31,394 nt of DNA from BMS3ABIN03 sp964418885 (GCA_964418885.1 CAYQNW010000044.1:1-31394); one strand, 5' to 3'; numbered from the stretch's first letter, positions 17,831 to 25,346 are shown. Notes: generated from the letters alone by a model not told the origin. Program-made: numbers and translations.

Positions 17831-18598
17831 TTAAACTTCGATAGGGTTTTTATAATGTACGGCACTTGAAAATTCCCTAAGCATATCCCAGTTATTCTCA
17901 TCTTCAAAAAAATTTCCTGTAACGATTATGTTGGCACCGCTTTCCACTTTTTCACGTGCTACCATAGGCGATCTGATACCACCACCAACCATGACAGGAA
18001 CAGAACATGTTTTTGCAACTGCTTTTATCATTTCATCGGGAACCGTCTGATCTGCACCTGATCCGGCTTCTAAATAAATTAATTTCATTCCTAAATATTC
18101 CGCAGCCAAAGCTGTTGCTGCTGCAATTTCAGGCTTATTTCTGGGTAAAGGCATACTGCCGCTCATATATACAGCAGTGGTTGTAACTCCGGATTCAATC
18201 AAAACATAAGCTGTTGAAATAGGTTCAATACCTGCACGTTTTATCATTGGCGAAGCTATAACATGCCTTCCAATCAGGTGATCGGCATTCCTGCCGCTTA
18301 CCACAGATAAAAATAAAATAGCATCAGCAATAGAAGAAACCTGGTCAATACTTCCCGGAAAAATAATTGCAGGGAGATTAGTGTTTATTTTTACCTGCTC
18401 GATCAGCGATTCAAAATTTCCGCTCATCATTAAACTTCCACCGATAAGAAATCCATCCACACCCGATTGTTCACAGTGCTTTAAGAAAACTGTGGCCCTG
18501 TCCAGTGATAATTTATCAGGATCGAGCAGAACCAAATAGGCTGCACCCTTTTCCCGGATTCTCTTTTGGATGTGGTTATATGTTTTCATATCAGGCAT
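17831..18598 (-). CDS. Geranylgeranylglyceryl phosphate synthase family (group II)
   Basis: A 255-residue TIM-barrel prenyltransferase that joins geranylgeranyl diphosphate (or a related prenyl chain) to sn-glycerol 1-phosphate by an ether bond, the first committed step of archaeal-type lipids. Substrate-binding blocks are intact: LLDPDKL (24-30), PAIIFPGSIDQVSS (76-89), YLEAGSGA (175-182), VMVGGGIRS (202-210) and TGNFFE (227-232). Proteins of this kind are known in Bacteroidetes/Chlorobi, usually longer than the PcrB proteins of Firmicutes, which supports group II. It could start at Met4 instead of Met1; neither has a convincing ribosome binding site. No glycerol-1-phosphate dehydrogenase or digeranylgeranylglyceryl-phosphate synthase is in the window, so the end product is unknown. 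Confidence 0.9.
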   Translation of the reverse strand: MPDMKTYNHIQKRIREKGAAYLVLLDPDKLSLDRATVFLKHCEQSGVDGFLIGGSLMMSGNFESLIEQVKINTNLPAIIFPGSIDQVSSIADAILFLSVVSGRNADHLIGRHVIASPMIKRAGIEPISTAYVLIESGVTTTAVYMSGSMPLPRNKPEIAAATALAAEYLGMKLIYLEAGSGADQTVPDEMIKAVAKTCSVPVMVGGGIRSPMVAREKVESGANIIVTGNFFEDENNWDMLREFSSAVHYKNPIEV

Positions 18599-18672
18599 TG
18601 AGCAGTAATAAAATATAACTAAAATGAAAGACAGAATAAAGAATTATTAGTTAAGATGTATTAATAATAGTA

Positions 18673-18688
18673 TTTCCTAAATAGGAAA
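18673..18688. promoter_or_regulatory. Short palindrome upstream of parA-like gene
   Basis: TTTCCT-AAAT-AGGAAA, a 6-base perfect arm palindrome in the 232-base divergent region between the GGGP synthase gene and parA. Farther along, AACAGAC (18762-18768) and GTCTGTT (18809-18815) form a second, widely spaced inverted pair. Either could be an operator, but both are short enough to occur by chance in such AT-rich DNA. No other feature was seen in this gap. Confidence 0.3.
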
Positions 18689-18830
18689 CAAAAAAAATTT
18701 ATATTCAACCTATTTTTCCCGAAACTTTTATTCATTCTAATATAAAAAATAATTATTATGGAACAGACATTTTATTAAAAATATTTTTACTTACTCAAAC
18801 CTAAAACGGTCTGTTTAATCACAGTTCAGA

Positions 18831-19625
18831 ATGGTTAAAATTATTGCGGTTGCTCTTCCAAAAGGCGGAGTTGGAAAGACAACCACAGCAGTAAATATAG
18901 CTACAGCTTTCGCTTTATCCGAAAAAAAAACATTGTTAATTGATATGGATCCTTCCGGTTCCTGTGCTTCAAGCCTGGGATTCAATAGAGAGAGGATTAA
19001 ATATGATATTTTTAATGTACTCCAATATACCTGTTCTCTACAAAAAGCAATTCATCATACAGAATATCCATATCTGAATTTTATACCGGTAAAACAACTA
19101 TCATATATAGAGGAAATAAGACTTGGAAAAATACTCACCAACGAACAATTATTCGGAAATATTTTAAGACCCGAAGCCCTATCGTATGATTACGTGGTAC
19201 TTGATTGTCCGCCGTATCTTGTAGGCACTACCAACGCCGCTTTAATGGCTGCCGACTCAGTGATCATTCCAATAACGCCAGGACTTTATGCTCTTGATGC
19301 TGTAAGACGAATTCTTGAACGGTTAAGGATAATTAGGAAAAATTATAATAGGAAATTGAAAATAGAAGGCATTTTATTAACAATTTACGAATATAATACC
19401 AAGGTTTCGTTCGCAACTAAGAAAGAATTATTCAAAGCATATCCAAATCTTGTGTTCAGCACTTCGATACCTAAAAATGCAACGGTTGGAGAAGCAAGCA
19501 TTCACAGAAAACCTGTAATCATTTATGATCCCTCAGCCAAAGCATCAAAAGCATATTTTAATTTATCTAGAGAAATTATTCAAAGCAGGGAAATGTTTAA
19601 TGGAACATCTTCGCTTGAGGATTAA
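18831..19625 (+). CDS. ParA/Soj-family ATPase (orphan)
   Basis: A 264-residue deviant-Walker ATPase of the ParA/MinD superfamily. The deviant Walker A KGGVGKTTTA (11-20) has the signature lysine, the A' box is LLIDMDPSG (35-43), and Walker B is YVVLDCPPYL. A C-terminal FSTSIPKNATVGEASIHRKPV stretch closely matches Soj/ParA proteins, so a role in positioning DNA or a protein complex is expected. There is no N-terminal helix-turn-helix, as in chromosomal or type Ib ParA. No parB gene or parS-like cluster is beside it; the next gene, 17-32 bases away depending on its start, is an ArsC-family protein. The cargo is therefore unknown. Confidence 0.9.
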   Translation: MVKIIAVALPKGGVGKTTTAVNIATAFALSEKKTLLIDMDPSGSCASSLGFNRERIKYDIFNVLQYTCSLQKAIHHTEYPYLNFIPVKQLSYIEEIRLGKILTNEQLFGNILRPEALSYDYVVLDCPPYLVGTTNAALMAADSVIIPITPGLYALDAVRRILERLRIIRKNYNRKLKIEGILLTIYEYNTKVSFATKKELFKAYPNLVFSTSIPKNATVGEASIHRKPVIIYDPSAKASKAYFNLSREIIQSREMFNGTSSLED

Positions 19626-19657
19626 CAAATTTTCATCAATTAATGATTGGCAATGTT

Positions 19658-20008
19658 ATGAAAACAATTAAAGTATACCACAAACCAACCTGTACTACCA
19701 GCAGAAAAGTTATCAGGTTGTTATCCGATAAAAGAATAGTATTTGAAAAAATCAATTATTATGAAGAACGATTTACAAAATCCGGGTTGAGCGAATTATT
19801 GAAAATGATGAATAAGAAACCTTCAGATTTACTTCGGAAAAAAGAAGCCGCATACAAAAAGTTAGATTTTAAGAATAAAAAATTTACCGAATCTCAAATC
19901 TTAAACCTGATAATTGAAAACCCCGATCTTATTGAACGACCGATTGTACAAAAAGGTAAGAAGGCAATATTGGCAAGACCGCCGGAAACCGTGGAATCAT
20001 TTGTTTAA
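19658..20008 (+). CDS. ArsC-family (glutaredoxin-type arsenate reductase-like) protein
   Basis: A thioredoxin-fold protein of 116 residues. I chose the ATG at 19658 over the one at 19643 because the numbering then matches classical ArsC residue for residue: His8, Cys12 (HKPTCTTSR), Arg60 (DLLRKKE), Arg94 (IERPIV) and Arg107 (LARPPE), all known active-site residues of plasmid R773 ArsC. It is about 25 residues shorter at the C-terminus than R773 ArsC. The lone Cys in the C-T-T-S-R loop, with no second Cys, argues against a Spx-type CxxC switch. No arsR, arsB or acr3 gene is adjacent, so arsenate reduction is possible but not shown; it could serve another thiol-oxidation role. Probably co-transcribed with parA. 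Confidence 0.85.
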   Translation: MKTIKVYHKPTCTTSRKVIRLLSDKRIVFEKINYYEERFTKSGLSELLKMMNKKPSDLLRKKEAAYKKLDFKNKKFTESQILNLIIENPDLIERPIVQKGKKAILARPPETVESFV

Positions 20009-20024
20009 CAGGAGAATTTAAAAA

Positions 20025-20071
20025 GTCTCCCGCCCTTTCCTTCCTAAAAAGAAAAGGGCATATTGGGAGAC
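20025..20071. terminator. Composite hairpin between convergent arsC-like and PPK2 genes
   Basis: Outer arms GTCTCCC (20025-20031) and GGGAGAC (20065-20071) and inner arms GCCCTTT (20032-20038) and AAAGGGC (20053-20059) form a GC-rich hairpin with a five-base bulge on the right. It sits in the 91-base gap where two genes converge, is followed by GTAGGGTGAGG, and has no T-run, so a bidirectional structural terminator or a copy of a dispersed palindromic repeat are both possible. Confidence 0.55.
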
Positions 20072-20099
20072 GTAGGGTGAGGACTTAAAATATATCGGT

Positions 20100-20969
20100 T
20101 TATTTACTCTCATTCAATAATAAATCCTTCGACCTTTCCAAGGTTTTCAATTGTTCCTTATCCAGTTTCGGGAAATCCGGTTTCAGACTTTTCATCTTTT
20201 CAATTATTATCTCGGAAACTACCAAACGGGCATACCATTTTTTATCCGATGGAATAACATACCACGGGTTATTGCTTTTGCTCGTTGAAGAAAGTGCTTC
20301 TTCATACGCATTCTGGTAATCATTCCAGAATGTTCTTTCTTTTAAATCGGCTTTTGAAAATTTCCAGTTTTTCGCCGGGTTATTGATTCGTTTTAAAAAT
20401 CTTTTCTTTTGCTCTTCTTTGGAAATATGCAGGAAGAACTTAAGAACAATCGTTCCGTTTTCGTATAAATACCGTTCGAAGTCATTTATTTGCTTGAATC
20501 TCTGCTTCCATATTTTACTATTTTTAAACTTATCCGGTATCTTCTGATCCTTAATAAAATCGTGAACTCGTACTACAAGAACATCTTCGTAATGCGAGCG
20601 GTTGAAGATTCCTATTCTTCCCTTCTCCGGTAACGCATTATTAATTCTCCACAAATAACCATGATCAAGTTCTGTTTTTGAAGGCTGTTTAAAACTAAAA
20701 ACCTGTGTCCCTTGTGGATTGAGTCCGGACATAACGTGTTTTATCATTCCATCTTTACCTGCAGCATCCATTGCCTGGAAGACAATCAGCACAGCATATT
20801 TATCCTGCGCATATAATTTTGCCTGAAGTTTCGCCAGCTCTTTTATATTTTTAGTCAGTTTTGATTCAGCATCCTTTTTTGATTTCAATCCATTTGTATC
20901 GGAAGTGCTTATCTTTGCAAGGTTTAGCTTCTCAGTTGGTTTTACAAAATATTTTTTATGGCTGTTCAT
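20100..20969 (-). CDS. PPK2-family polyphosphate kinase
   Basis: Cytoplasmic polyphosphate:nucleotide phosphotransferase of 289 residues that moves phosphate between polyphosphate and nucleoside mono- or diphosphates. The P-loop is FQAMDAAGKDGMIKHVMSG (64-82). Walker B is GRIGIFNRSHYEDVLVVRVH (117-136), whose Asn-Arg-Ser-His-Tyr-Glu core is a family hallmark. The lid region includes KFFLHISKEEQKKRFLKRI and the C-terminal NNPWYVIPSDKKWYARLVVS. The early CxxxD-type order and overall length put it in the sub-group annotated PPK2_rel_1, sometimes called class III; the NDP-versus-NMP preference cannot be assigned from sequence. It stands alone, divergent from the Trm112-like gene. Confidence 0.93.
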   Translation of the reverse strand: MNSHKKYFVKPTEKLNLAKISTSDTNGLKSKKDAESKLTKNIKELAKLQAKLYAQDKYAVLIVFQAMDAAGKDGMIKHVMSGLNPQGTQVFSFKQPSKTELDHGYLWRINNALPEKGRIGIFNRSHYEDVLVVRVHDFIKDQKIPDKFKNSKIWKQRFKQINDFERYLYENGTIVLKFFLHISKEEQKKRFLKRINNPAKNWKFSKADLKERTFWNDYQNAYEEALSSTSKSNNPWYVIPSDKKWYARLVVSEIIIEKMKSLKPDFPKLDKEQLKTLERSKDLLLNESK

Positions 20970-21146
20970 TTTAGTTTGATAATTTATTAAGGTAATTTAG
21001 TTTTCAGATACAGAATAAATTAAATATAAATTTATGTGCTAAAGATTCAGAATATTCCAGATAAATAATATGATAAAATCATTACTGTTTTACATCAATA
21101 ATAATTATATAATTTTTTTATATTCAAAGACAAAAATTGGATTAAA

Positions 21147-21362
21147 ATGATAAGCAAGGACCTTTTAGATATTTTATGCTGTCCGGAAACTAAGGCAGAT
21201 CTTGTTCTGGATGGAAACACTCTTGTTTCAACAGATAAGAAAACACGCAGAAGATACCGTATTGAAGATGATATACCGATTATGCTGATTGATGAATCCG
21301 AACAATTGAGTATGGAAGAATGGACGGAAATCATGAAGCGTCACAGTAAAGCTGTAGAATAA
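21147..21362 (+). CDS. Trm112-like small protein
   Basis: A 71-residue protein of the Trm112/YcaR family, small activator-like proteins that bind methyltransferases in eukaryotes and archaea; the bacterial role is not settled. The recognisable core is LLDILCCPETKADLVLDGNTL followed by RRRYRIEDDIPIMLIDESEQL (the I-x-D-x-I-P-x-M-L end is typical). Zinc-binding members have two CxxC pairs; here only Cys11-Cys12 remain and CPETK replaces CPxC, so metal binding is unlikely. It begins a same-strand set with a methyltransferase-like membrane protein and an amidase (73 and 22-base gaps). Confidence 0.85.
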   Translation: MISKDLLDILCCPETKADLVLDGNTLVSTDKKTRRRYRIEDDIPIMLIDESEQLSMEEWTEIMKRHSKAVE

Positions 21363-21435
21363 TAATATTCCAATTAACTTAAGTAGTGAATTTATAAAAG
21401 AAGAAGTCGTATAACTTTCCCGGAAAATTTCGTTT

Positions 21436-22014
21436 ATGGATCCAATTAATATTATTGTGGGACTAAATATAATTGCCACCTTCGGCGCTAATGTATCAGG
21501 CGCAAAGAAGGGATTAAAATCAAAGATCGGAGCTACAAAAGAAAAACCTAAAACATATCTGCAAAAACTTCCTGTAATACTTTCAACGTTTACTCTTATT
21601 GGTTTGATAATTTCCGTATTTCAAATAGGAACTCTAGAATATAAATTGGATTACAATTTAATCAGGTATATCGGTTTAGCTATTTATCTGGTCTTTTCAT
21701 GGATACAGGTTTGGGCGTATAAAACACTTGGAGAAAACTATTCTCAGGATATCATGATTAAAAAGGATCATCAATTAGTAAAGAAAGGTCCTTTCAGGAT
21801 AGTACGTCATCCTCAATATCTATCACAAATTTTAATCGATCTCGGTGGCGCAGCAGCAACATTAAGCTACATAGTTGCACCTCTTGCAATTATTCAGATT
21901 CCCTTCATTATATTGCGGGCATCGCTTGAAGATAAGCTCCTCGCAAAACATTTCACTGATGAGTTCGTGTTATACCAAAAAAGGAGCGGATTCATTTTTC
22001 CTTTTATCGGCTAA
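21436..22014 (+). CDS. Isoprenylcysteine/phospholipid methyltransferase-like membrane protein
   Basis: A 192-residue integral membrane protein with about five hydrophobic segments and the ICMT/PEMT-type C-terminal methyltransferase signature: KKGPFRIVRHPQYLSQ (116-131, core Arg124-His125-Pro126-x-Tyr128), then a segment of membrane and a closing LEDKLLAKHFTDEFVLYQKR. In characterised members these residues bind S-adenosylmethionine and the acceptor. Bacterial relatives are poorly characterised; the substrate could be a lipid or a small molecule, not isoprenylcysteine. The Trm112-like gene lies immediately upstream and an amidase gene 22 bases downstream, consistent with one transcript. Confidence 0.82.
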   Translation: MDPINIIVGLNIIATFGANVSGAKKGLKSKIGATKEKPKTYLQKLPVILSTFTLIGLIISVFQIGTLEYKLDYNLIRYIGLAIYLVFSWIQVWAYKTLGENYSQDIMIKKDHQLVKKGPFRIVRHPQYLSQILIDLGGAAATLSYIVAPLAIIQIPFIILRASLEDKLLAKHFTDEFVLYQKRSGFIFPFIG

Positions 22015-22036
22015 AACATTAGTTTAACTTTGCCAC

Positions 22037-23599
22037 ATGCGAAATAAGCCACTCTACATTTTAGTTTTCATATTATCGGTAAACATTTTTCCACAGCAAT
22101 TCGGTAAGATATCTGTTGTAACAGAAAAAGGAATAAAAGATATACCTTCTTACAAAAGGGAAAAAACGGTTTATTTCTCCGTAAAAGATTTTGCCGATGC
22201 GACTTTTTCCAACTACTACTTCAATGATAAACATGGGAAAATTGAACTCAAGTACGAAAATTATCTATTGAAGGTGACTGCCAAGAATCCGTATTTTGTT
22301 ATCACAGAACGGGAAACAGGAAAGCAGATAATTTACCAGTTACCAACATCAAGCTACATTTTTAACGATGTTATCTTTATACCGCTTGTTTCGAGTATCC
22401 AGCCTATAGAATTTGCCTGGGGAAAGAAATTAACATTTAACTCTCCGCGTAAACTCATTGTCGGAGGTAAAATTCCTGTCCCAGAACATCCATTTACAAC
22501 CGATGAAAAAAAGATATCCCCACCAACTTCCGCTTTTGATATTACCGGGATTTCGGTTTCGGAAAAAGCAAACGGCACCTTAATAACCGTTCATTCAAAA
22601 AAAAGGATCCCTTCTTATTATAGTTCTCATAAGGATAGCATACTTACACTTATCTTCAGACAGGTTAATGTGGATACTAACCGAGTTGAACGAACAAGCC
22701 TTCGCGGTCTGGTAAAAGATATCAAATCCAGAAATATCGGGCGGGATACGGAATTCAAATTAACTGTTGGAAAAAACTATTCAACCAATGAAGTAATGAA
22801 TGCCGGTTCCGGTAATGATATACTCATTACAATCCATAATAATTTATTTACAAAAACGATTGAAGAGATTAAAAAACATGAGAAATGGGATTTTGACGTA
22901 GTTGTGATAGATGCCGGTCATGGTGGAAAAGATCCCGGGGCACTGGGCGTAGGTAATGTTAAAGAGAAAGACGTAACCCTTGGTGTAGCATTAAAGCTGG
23001 GTAATCTAATCCAGAAGAATATGCCAGATGTTAAGGTAGTGTACACTAGAAAGACAGATTCATTTGTTGATATTTACAAAAGAGGAAAAATAGCCAACGA
23101 GCATAACGGGAAACTTTTTATTTCAATTCACTGTAATTCAACAAAGCGAAAACCAACAGATGTTCAGGGAATTGAAGTTTACCTGCTTCGTCCTGGCAGA
23201 ACTGATGAAGCAATATCTATAGCCGAAAGAGAAAACAGTGTGATCGAATATGAAGACAATCCAAACAGGTATGAAAAACTGACTGATGAAAATTTTATTC
23301 TCGTTAGTATGGCACATTCTGCATATATGAAATACTCTGAAACTTTTGCGGATATGCTTAATAATCAATTCAAAGACAATACAAAATTGAAGGCAAGAGG
23401 AGTTAAACAAGCCGGATTTTATGTCCTGGTTGGTGCATCAATGCCAAGTGTTCTGATCGAAACAGGGTTTATTAATAATAAAAAGGATGCAAATTATTTA
23501 AGAAGTAAATCCGGACAAACTCAGCTCTCAGAGGCAATTTTTACTGCAATAAAAGAATACCGCGATTATTATGAAAAACAGATGAATGCCGAGTTATAA
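22037..23599 (+). CDS. N-acetylmuramoyl-L-alanine amidase (Amidase_3)
   Basis: Periplasmic zinc amidase that cleaves the amide between MurNAc and the stem peptide, probably acting in cell separation. A signal peptide covers residues 1-20 (ends FPQ). The region about 22-145 resembles a copper-amine-oxidase-N-like/substrate-recognition beta domain, and about 165-268 an AMIN-type domain. The Amidase_3 domain starts near 285. Zinc ligands are His295 (DAGHGGKDPG), Glu310 (VKEKDVTL) and His365 (SIHCNS); catalytic Glu475 is in VLIETGFINN. In E. coli-type enzymes an inhibitory helix blocks the zinc site; the stretch between His365 and Glu475 here (EISIAERENSV region) is long enough for one but was not modelled. 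Length (520) is on the long side. Confidence 0.93.
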   Translation: MRNKPLYILVFILSVNIFPQQFGKISVVTEKGIKDIPSYKREKTVYFSVKDFADATFSNYYFNDKHGKIELKYENYLLKVTAKNPYFVITERETGKQIIYQLPTSSYIFNDVIFIPLVSSIQPIEFAWGKKLTFNSPRKLIVGGKIPVPEHPFTTDEKKISPPTSAFDITGISVSEKANGTLITVHSKKRIPSYYSSHKDSILTLIFRQVNVDTNRVERTSLRGLVKDIKSRNIGRDTEFKLTVGKNYSTNEVMNAGSGNDILITIHNNLFTKTIEEIKKHEKWDFDVVVIDAGHGGKDPGALGVGNVKEKDVTLGVALKLGNLIQKNMPDVKVVYTRKTDSFVDIYKRGKIANEHNGKLFISIHCNSTKRKPTDVQGIEVYLLRPGRTDEAISIAERENSVIEYEDNPNRYEKLTDENFILVSMAHSAYMKYSETFADMLNNQFKDNTKLKARGVKQAGFYVLVGASMPSVLIETGFINNKKDANYLRSKSGQTQLSEAIFTAIKEYRDYYEKQMNAEL

Positions 23600-23627
23600 A
23601 TGGTAATCTTTGCATCTATGATTTCAG

Positions 23628-23650
23628 TATAAAAAAGTGCAATTTTTATA
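23628..23650. terminator. AT-only hairpin after the amidase gene (weak)
   Basis: TATAAAAA (23628-23635) pairs with TTTTTATA (23643-23650) around a seven-base loop, 29 bases after the amidase stop. The stem has no GC pairs, so as a terminator it would be weak. It is the only structure I saw in the 187-base gap before thioredoxin. Confidence 0.3.
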
Positions 23651-23786
23651 ATCTTTCGGACTTTTTCCTTACATATTCCAGCTTTTTTTACTTCTGTGAT
23701 TTAAATCCCGGAGACTTGAATCATTCCACATATTATATCATCTTACTTCATGTAAATCTTTAATGTACAGAAAGGATTGAAAGAAA

Positions 23787-24122
23787 ATGAAAAATGTAAT
23801 TGAAGGAACGGATTTTAATTTTGATCAGGAAGTTCTTAACTCAGATATGCCGGTGCTTGTGGATTTCTGGGCACCCTGGTGCAGTCCCTGTAGAATTGTA
23901 GCCCCAATTGTACAAGAAATTGCAGACGAATATGATGGGAAAATAAAAGTTGTAAAACTAAATACCGATGAAAATCAGAACACTGCTGTATCTTATGGAA
24001 TCAGAAGTATTCCAACTCTCGGTATATTCAAAGATGGACAAGTAGTTGATGCAGTTATTGGCGCTGTACCGAAAAAGCACCTGGTTGATAAGATAAAACC
24101 ATATTTACTGAGTATTAATTAA
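23787..24122 (+). CDS. trxA: Thioredoxin
   Basis: Small (111-residue) general disulfide reductase kept reduced by thioredoxin reductase. The active site is WCSPC with Cys32 and Cys35 (DFWAPWCSPCR); the usual Gly at the first x is Ser here, which is uncommon but seen in functional thioredoxins. The cis-proline loop is RSIPTLGIF (Pro76) and the C-terminal KKHLVDKIKPYL helix is normal. The N-terminus is direct, without a signal peptide, so it is cytoplasmic. The ATG follows an AAAGGATTGAAAGAAA purine-rich tract. The gene ends in a strong intrinsic terminator. Confidence 0.95.
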   Translation: MKNVIEGTDFNFDQEVLNSDMPVLVDFWAPWCSPCRIVAPIVQEIADEYDGKIKVVKLNTDENQNTAVSYGIRSIPTLGIFKDGQVVDAVIGAVPKKHLVDKIKPYLLSIN

Positions 24123-24145
24123 TTTCCGTATAAAATATTAAATGT

Positions 24146-24173
24146 AAAGGGCAGATTGATTCTGCCCTTTTTT
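24146..24173 (+). terminator. Intrinsic terminator after trxA
   Basis: A perfect 10-base stem (AAAGGGCAGA / TCTGCCCTTT) with a five-base loop TTGAT, followed by further T residues, 24 bases after the trxA stop. This is a textbook Rho-independent terminator on the plus strand; its A-rich flank also makes it usable from the minus strand for the convergent lipoprotein gene. Confidence 0.88.
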
Positions 24174-24205
24174 ATATCTTCACTTTCCGAATAATTTCCC
24201 GCAGA

Positions 24206-25021
24206 TTATTTTTTCATTACATCGATATCACCACCCGAAGTATGAGCGTAAAATTTGTTCCCGCCATTGTTGAGGTCTGCAATTATTTTATGCCCGGATA
24301 GCTTAGTAGCATTATTCATAGTTAAACTGCAGCTAACATCTCCGCCCGAAGTGGATATTTCCATAGAAGCATTAAAGTCTGCAGGTAATTTTGCTGAAAT
24401 ATCTCCACCAGAAGTTGAAAGATCTATACCCATATTTTCACCAGAGTAATCAAGATCAATATCTCCACCAGACGTATGAGCAGTTACCGGTGTATTTCTG
24501 CAATTTAAACTAATATCTCCACCGGAGGTCGCAGCATCAAGACTTCCAAGAAAATCTTTACATTCTATATCCCCACCTGAAGTTTTTAACTGGTGTTCAC
24601 CTTCTACTCCGGCTAATTTAATATCACCGCCTGAAGTATGCAGCATTGTATTAAATTTTTCAGGAACCTTAACCTCAATTCTAAGCGAAGCTCCGCCAAA
24701 CCAGTTTGAAAATGTTCCTTTCGACTCCGTGACTAATTCTACATAAGAATCGTCGCTGTCAAAATTGAACTCAAATCTGTCTTTGGCTTTTTCGTTCCCA
24801 AATATTTTAAAATAAACTTCGGCTTTGTCCCAGGTGGTAACAATAATATCACCGGATTGTCCTCTTACACGCAAATCTTCTCCTTCACTGATAGGAAAGC
24901 TTCTTTCCATAATCAGGTCAAGATCATTACTCGAGTTATTGAAATGTAAGCTGCAGGCGGTAAGGAAGTTTGAAATAATAACAGATACAACAACGGCACT
25001 CAGCAAAAATGGTCTTTTCAT
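24206..25021 (-). CDS. DUF4097-type beta-repeat lipoprotein with seven TSGGD repeats
   Basis: A 271-residue envelope protein with a lipoprotein signal: basic N-terminus, hydrophobic segment and an L-T-A-C box with Cys23. The first ~110 residues hold a beta-rich, acidic part (SEGEDLRVRGQSGDIIVTTW). The rest is a ladder of short repeats with TSGGDI or TSGGDV seven times, most about 20-27 residues apart, plus a degenerate NNGGN copy. That fits DUF4097/head-GIN-like proteins, which fold as a right-handed beta-helix. Function is unknown; many sit beside regulators, but none does here. An AGAGGA sits seven bases before the ATG. It is convergent with trxA, and its upstream side faces a 325-base divergent gap. 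Confidence 0.87.
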   Translation of the reverse strand: MKRPFLLSAVVVSVIISNFLTACSLHFNNSSNDLDLIMERSFPISEGEDLRVRGQSGDIIVTTWDKAEVYFKIFGNEKAKDRFEFNFDSDDSYVELVTESKGTFSNWFGGASLRIEVKVPEKFNTMLHTSGGDIKLAGVEGEHQLKTSGGDIECKDFLGSLDAATSGGDISLNCRNTPVTAHTSGGDIDLDYSGENMGIDLSTSGGDISAKLPADFNASMEISTSGGDVSCSLTMNNATKLSGHKIIADLNNGGNKFYAHTSGGDIDVMKK

Positions 25022-25346
25022 AATAATTCCTCTTAATTGATGTTATTTAGACCCGGATAAAATTAAAATGGTTACTTTATAACATGCTAAAATTAATTCT
25101 ATCTCTGACTAATTAACATAAATTTATGATGTACTATAATTTATGTGGCGCGAATTACCGAAAATCCAGTTTGAAAGGCGAACAGGAAATAATTTTATCA
25201 AGATTTCCTTATAGTAACTATTGATTTGTACTATTCTTCATTTTTTCAAAAAATATTTAAGTAAATATGCTTTTAAGCAAGAATCTCATTAACTTTTTCA
25301 GTGTGTTTTGTAAAACTCAACCTGATCTAATAAAAAGTCATGTTAA
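25022..25346. other. Long divergent intergenic region with a 9-base inverted repeat
   Basis: This is the only gene-free gap over 300 bases in the window. It must contain the promoters of the lipoprotein gene (left) and the nitroreductase gene (right). The clearest structure is an inverted repeat, listed separately. A 23-codon open frame (25143-25214) is too short and lacks a ribosome binding site, so I do not call it a gene. No tRNA, small RNA hallmark or terminator was seen. Confidence 0.7.
25116..25146. promoter_or_regulatory. Inverted repeat, possible operator
   Basis: ACATAAATT (25116-25124) and AATTTATGT (25138-25146) are perfect 9-base arms around a 13-base spacer, in the divergent region between the lipoprotein and nitroreductase genes. 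The dyad spacing is compatible with a dimeric repressor site, but being AT-only it could be chance or a simple hairpin. Confidence 0.4.

Noticed and set aside
18831..19625. ParA as a sign of a plasmid or integrated element
   Set aside because: No parB, rep, integrase or transfer genes are nearby; surroundings are core metabolic genes.
24206..25021. TSGGD repeats as a DNA tandem repeat or CRISPR-like array
   Set aside because: The repetition is clear at protein level; the coding DNA between copies varies and there are no uniform spacers.
25143..25214. A 23-codon open frame (ATG TGG CGC ...) in the long intergenic region
   Set aside because: Too short, no ribosome binding site and overlapping the inverted repeat; no supporting signal.
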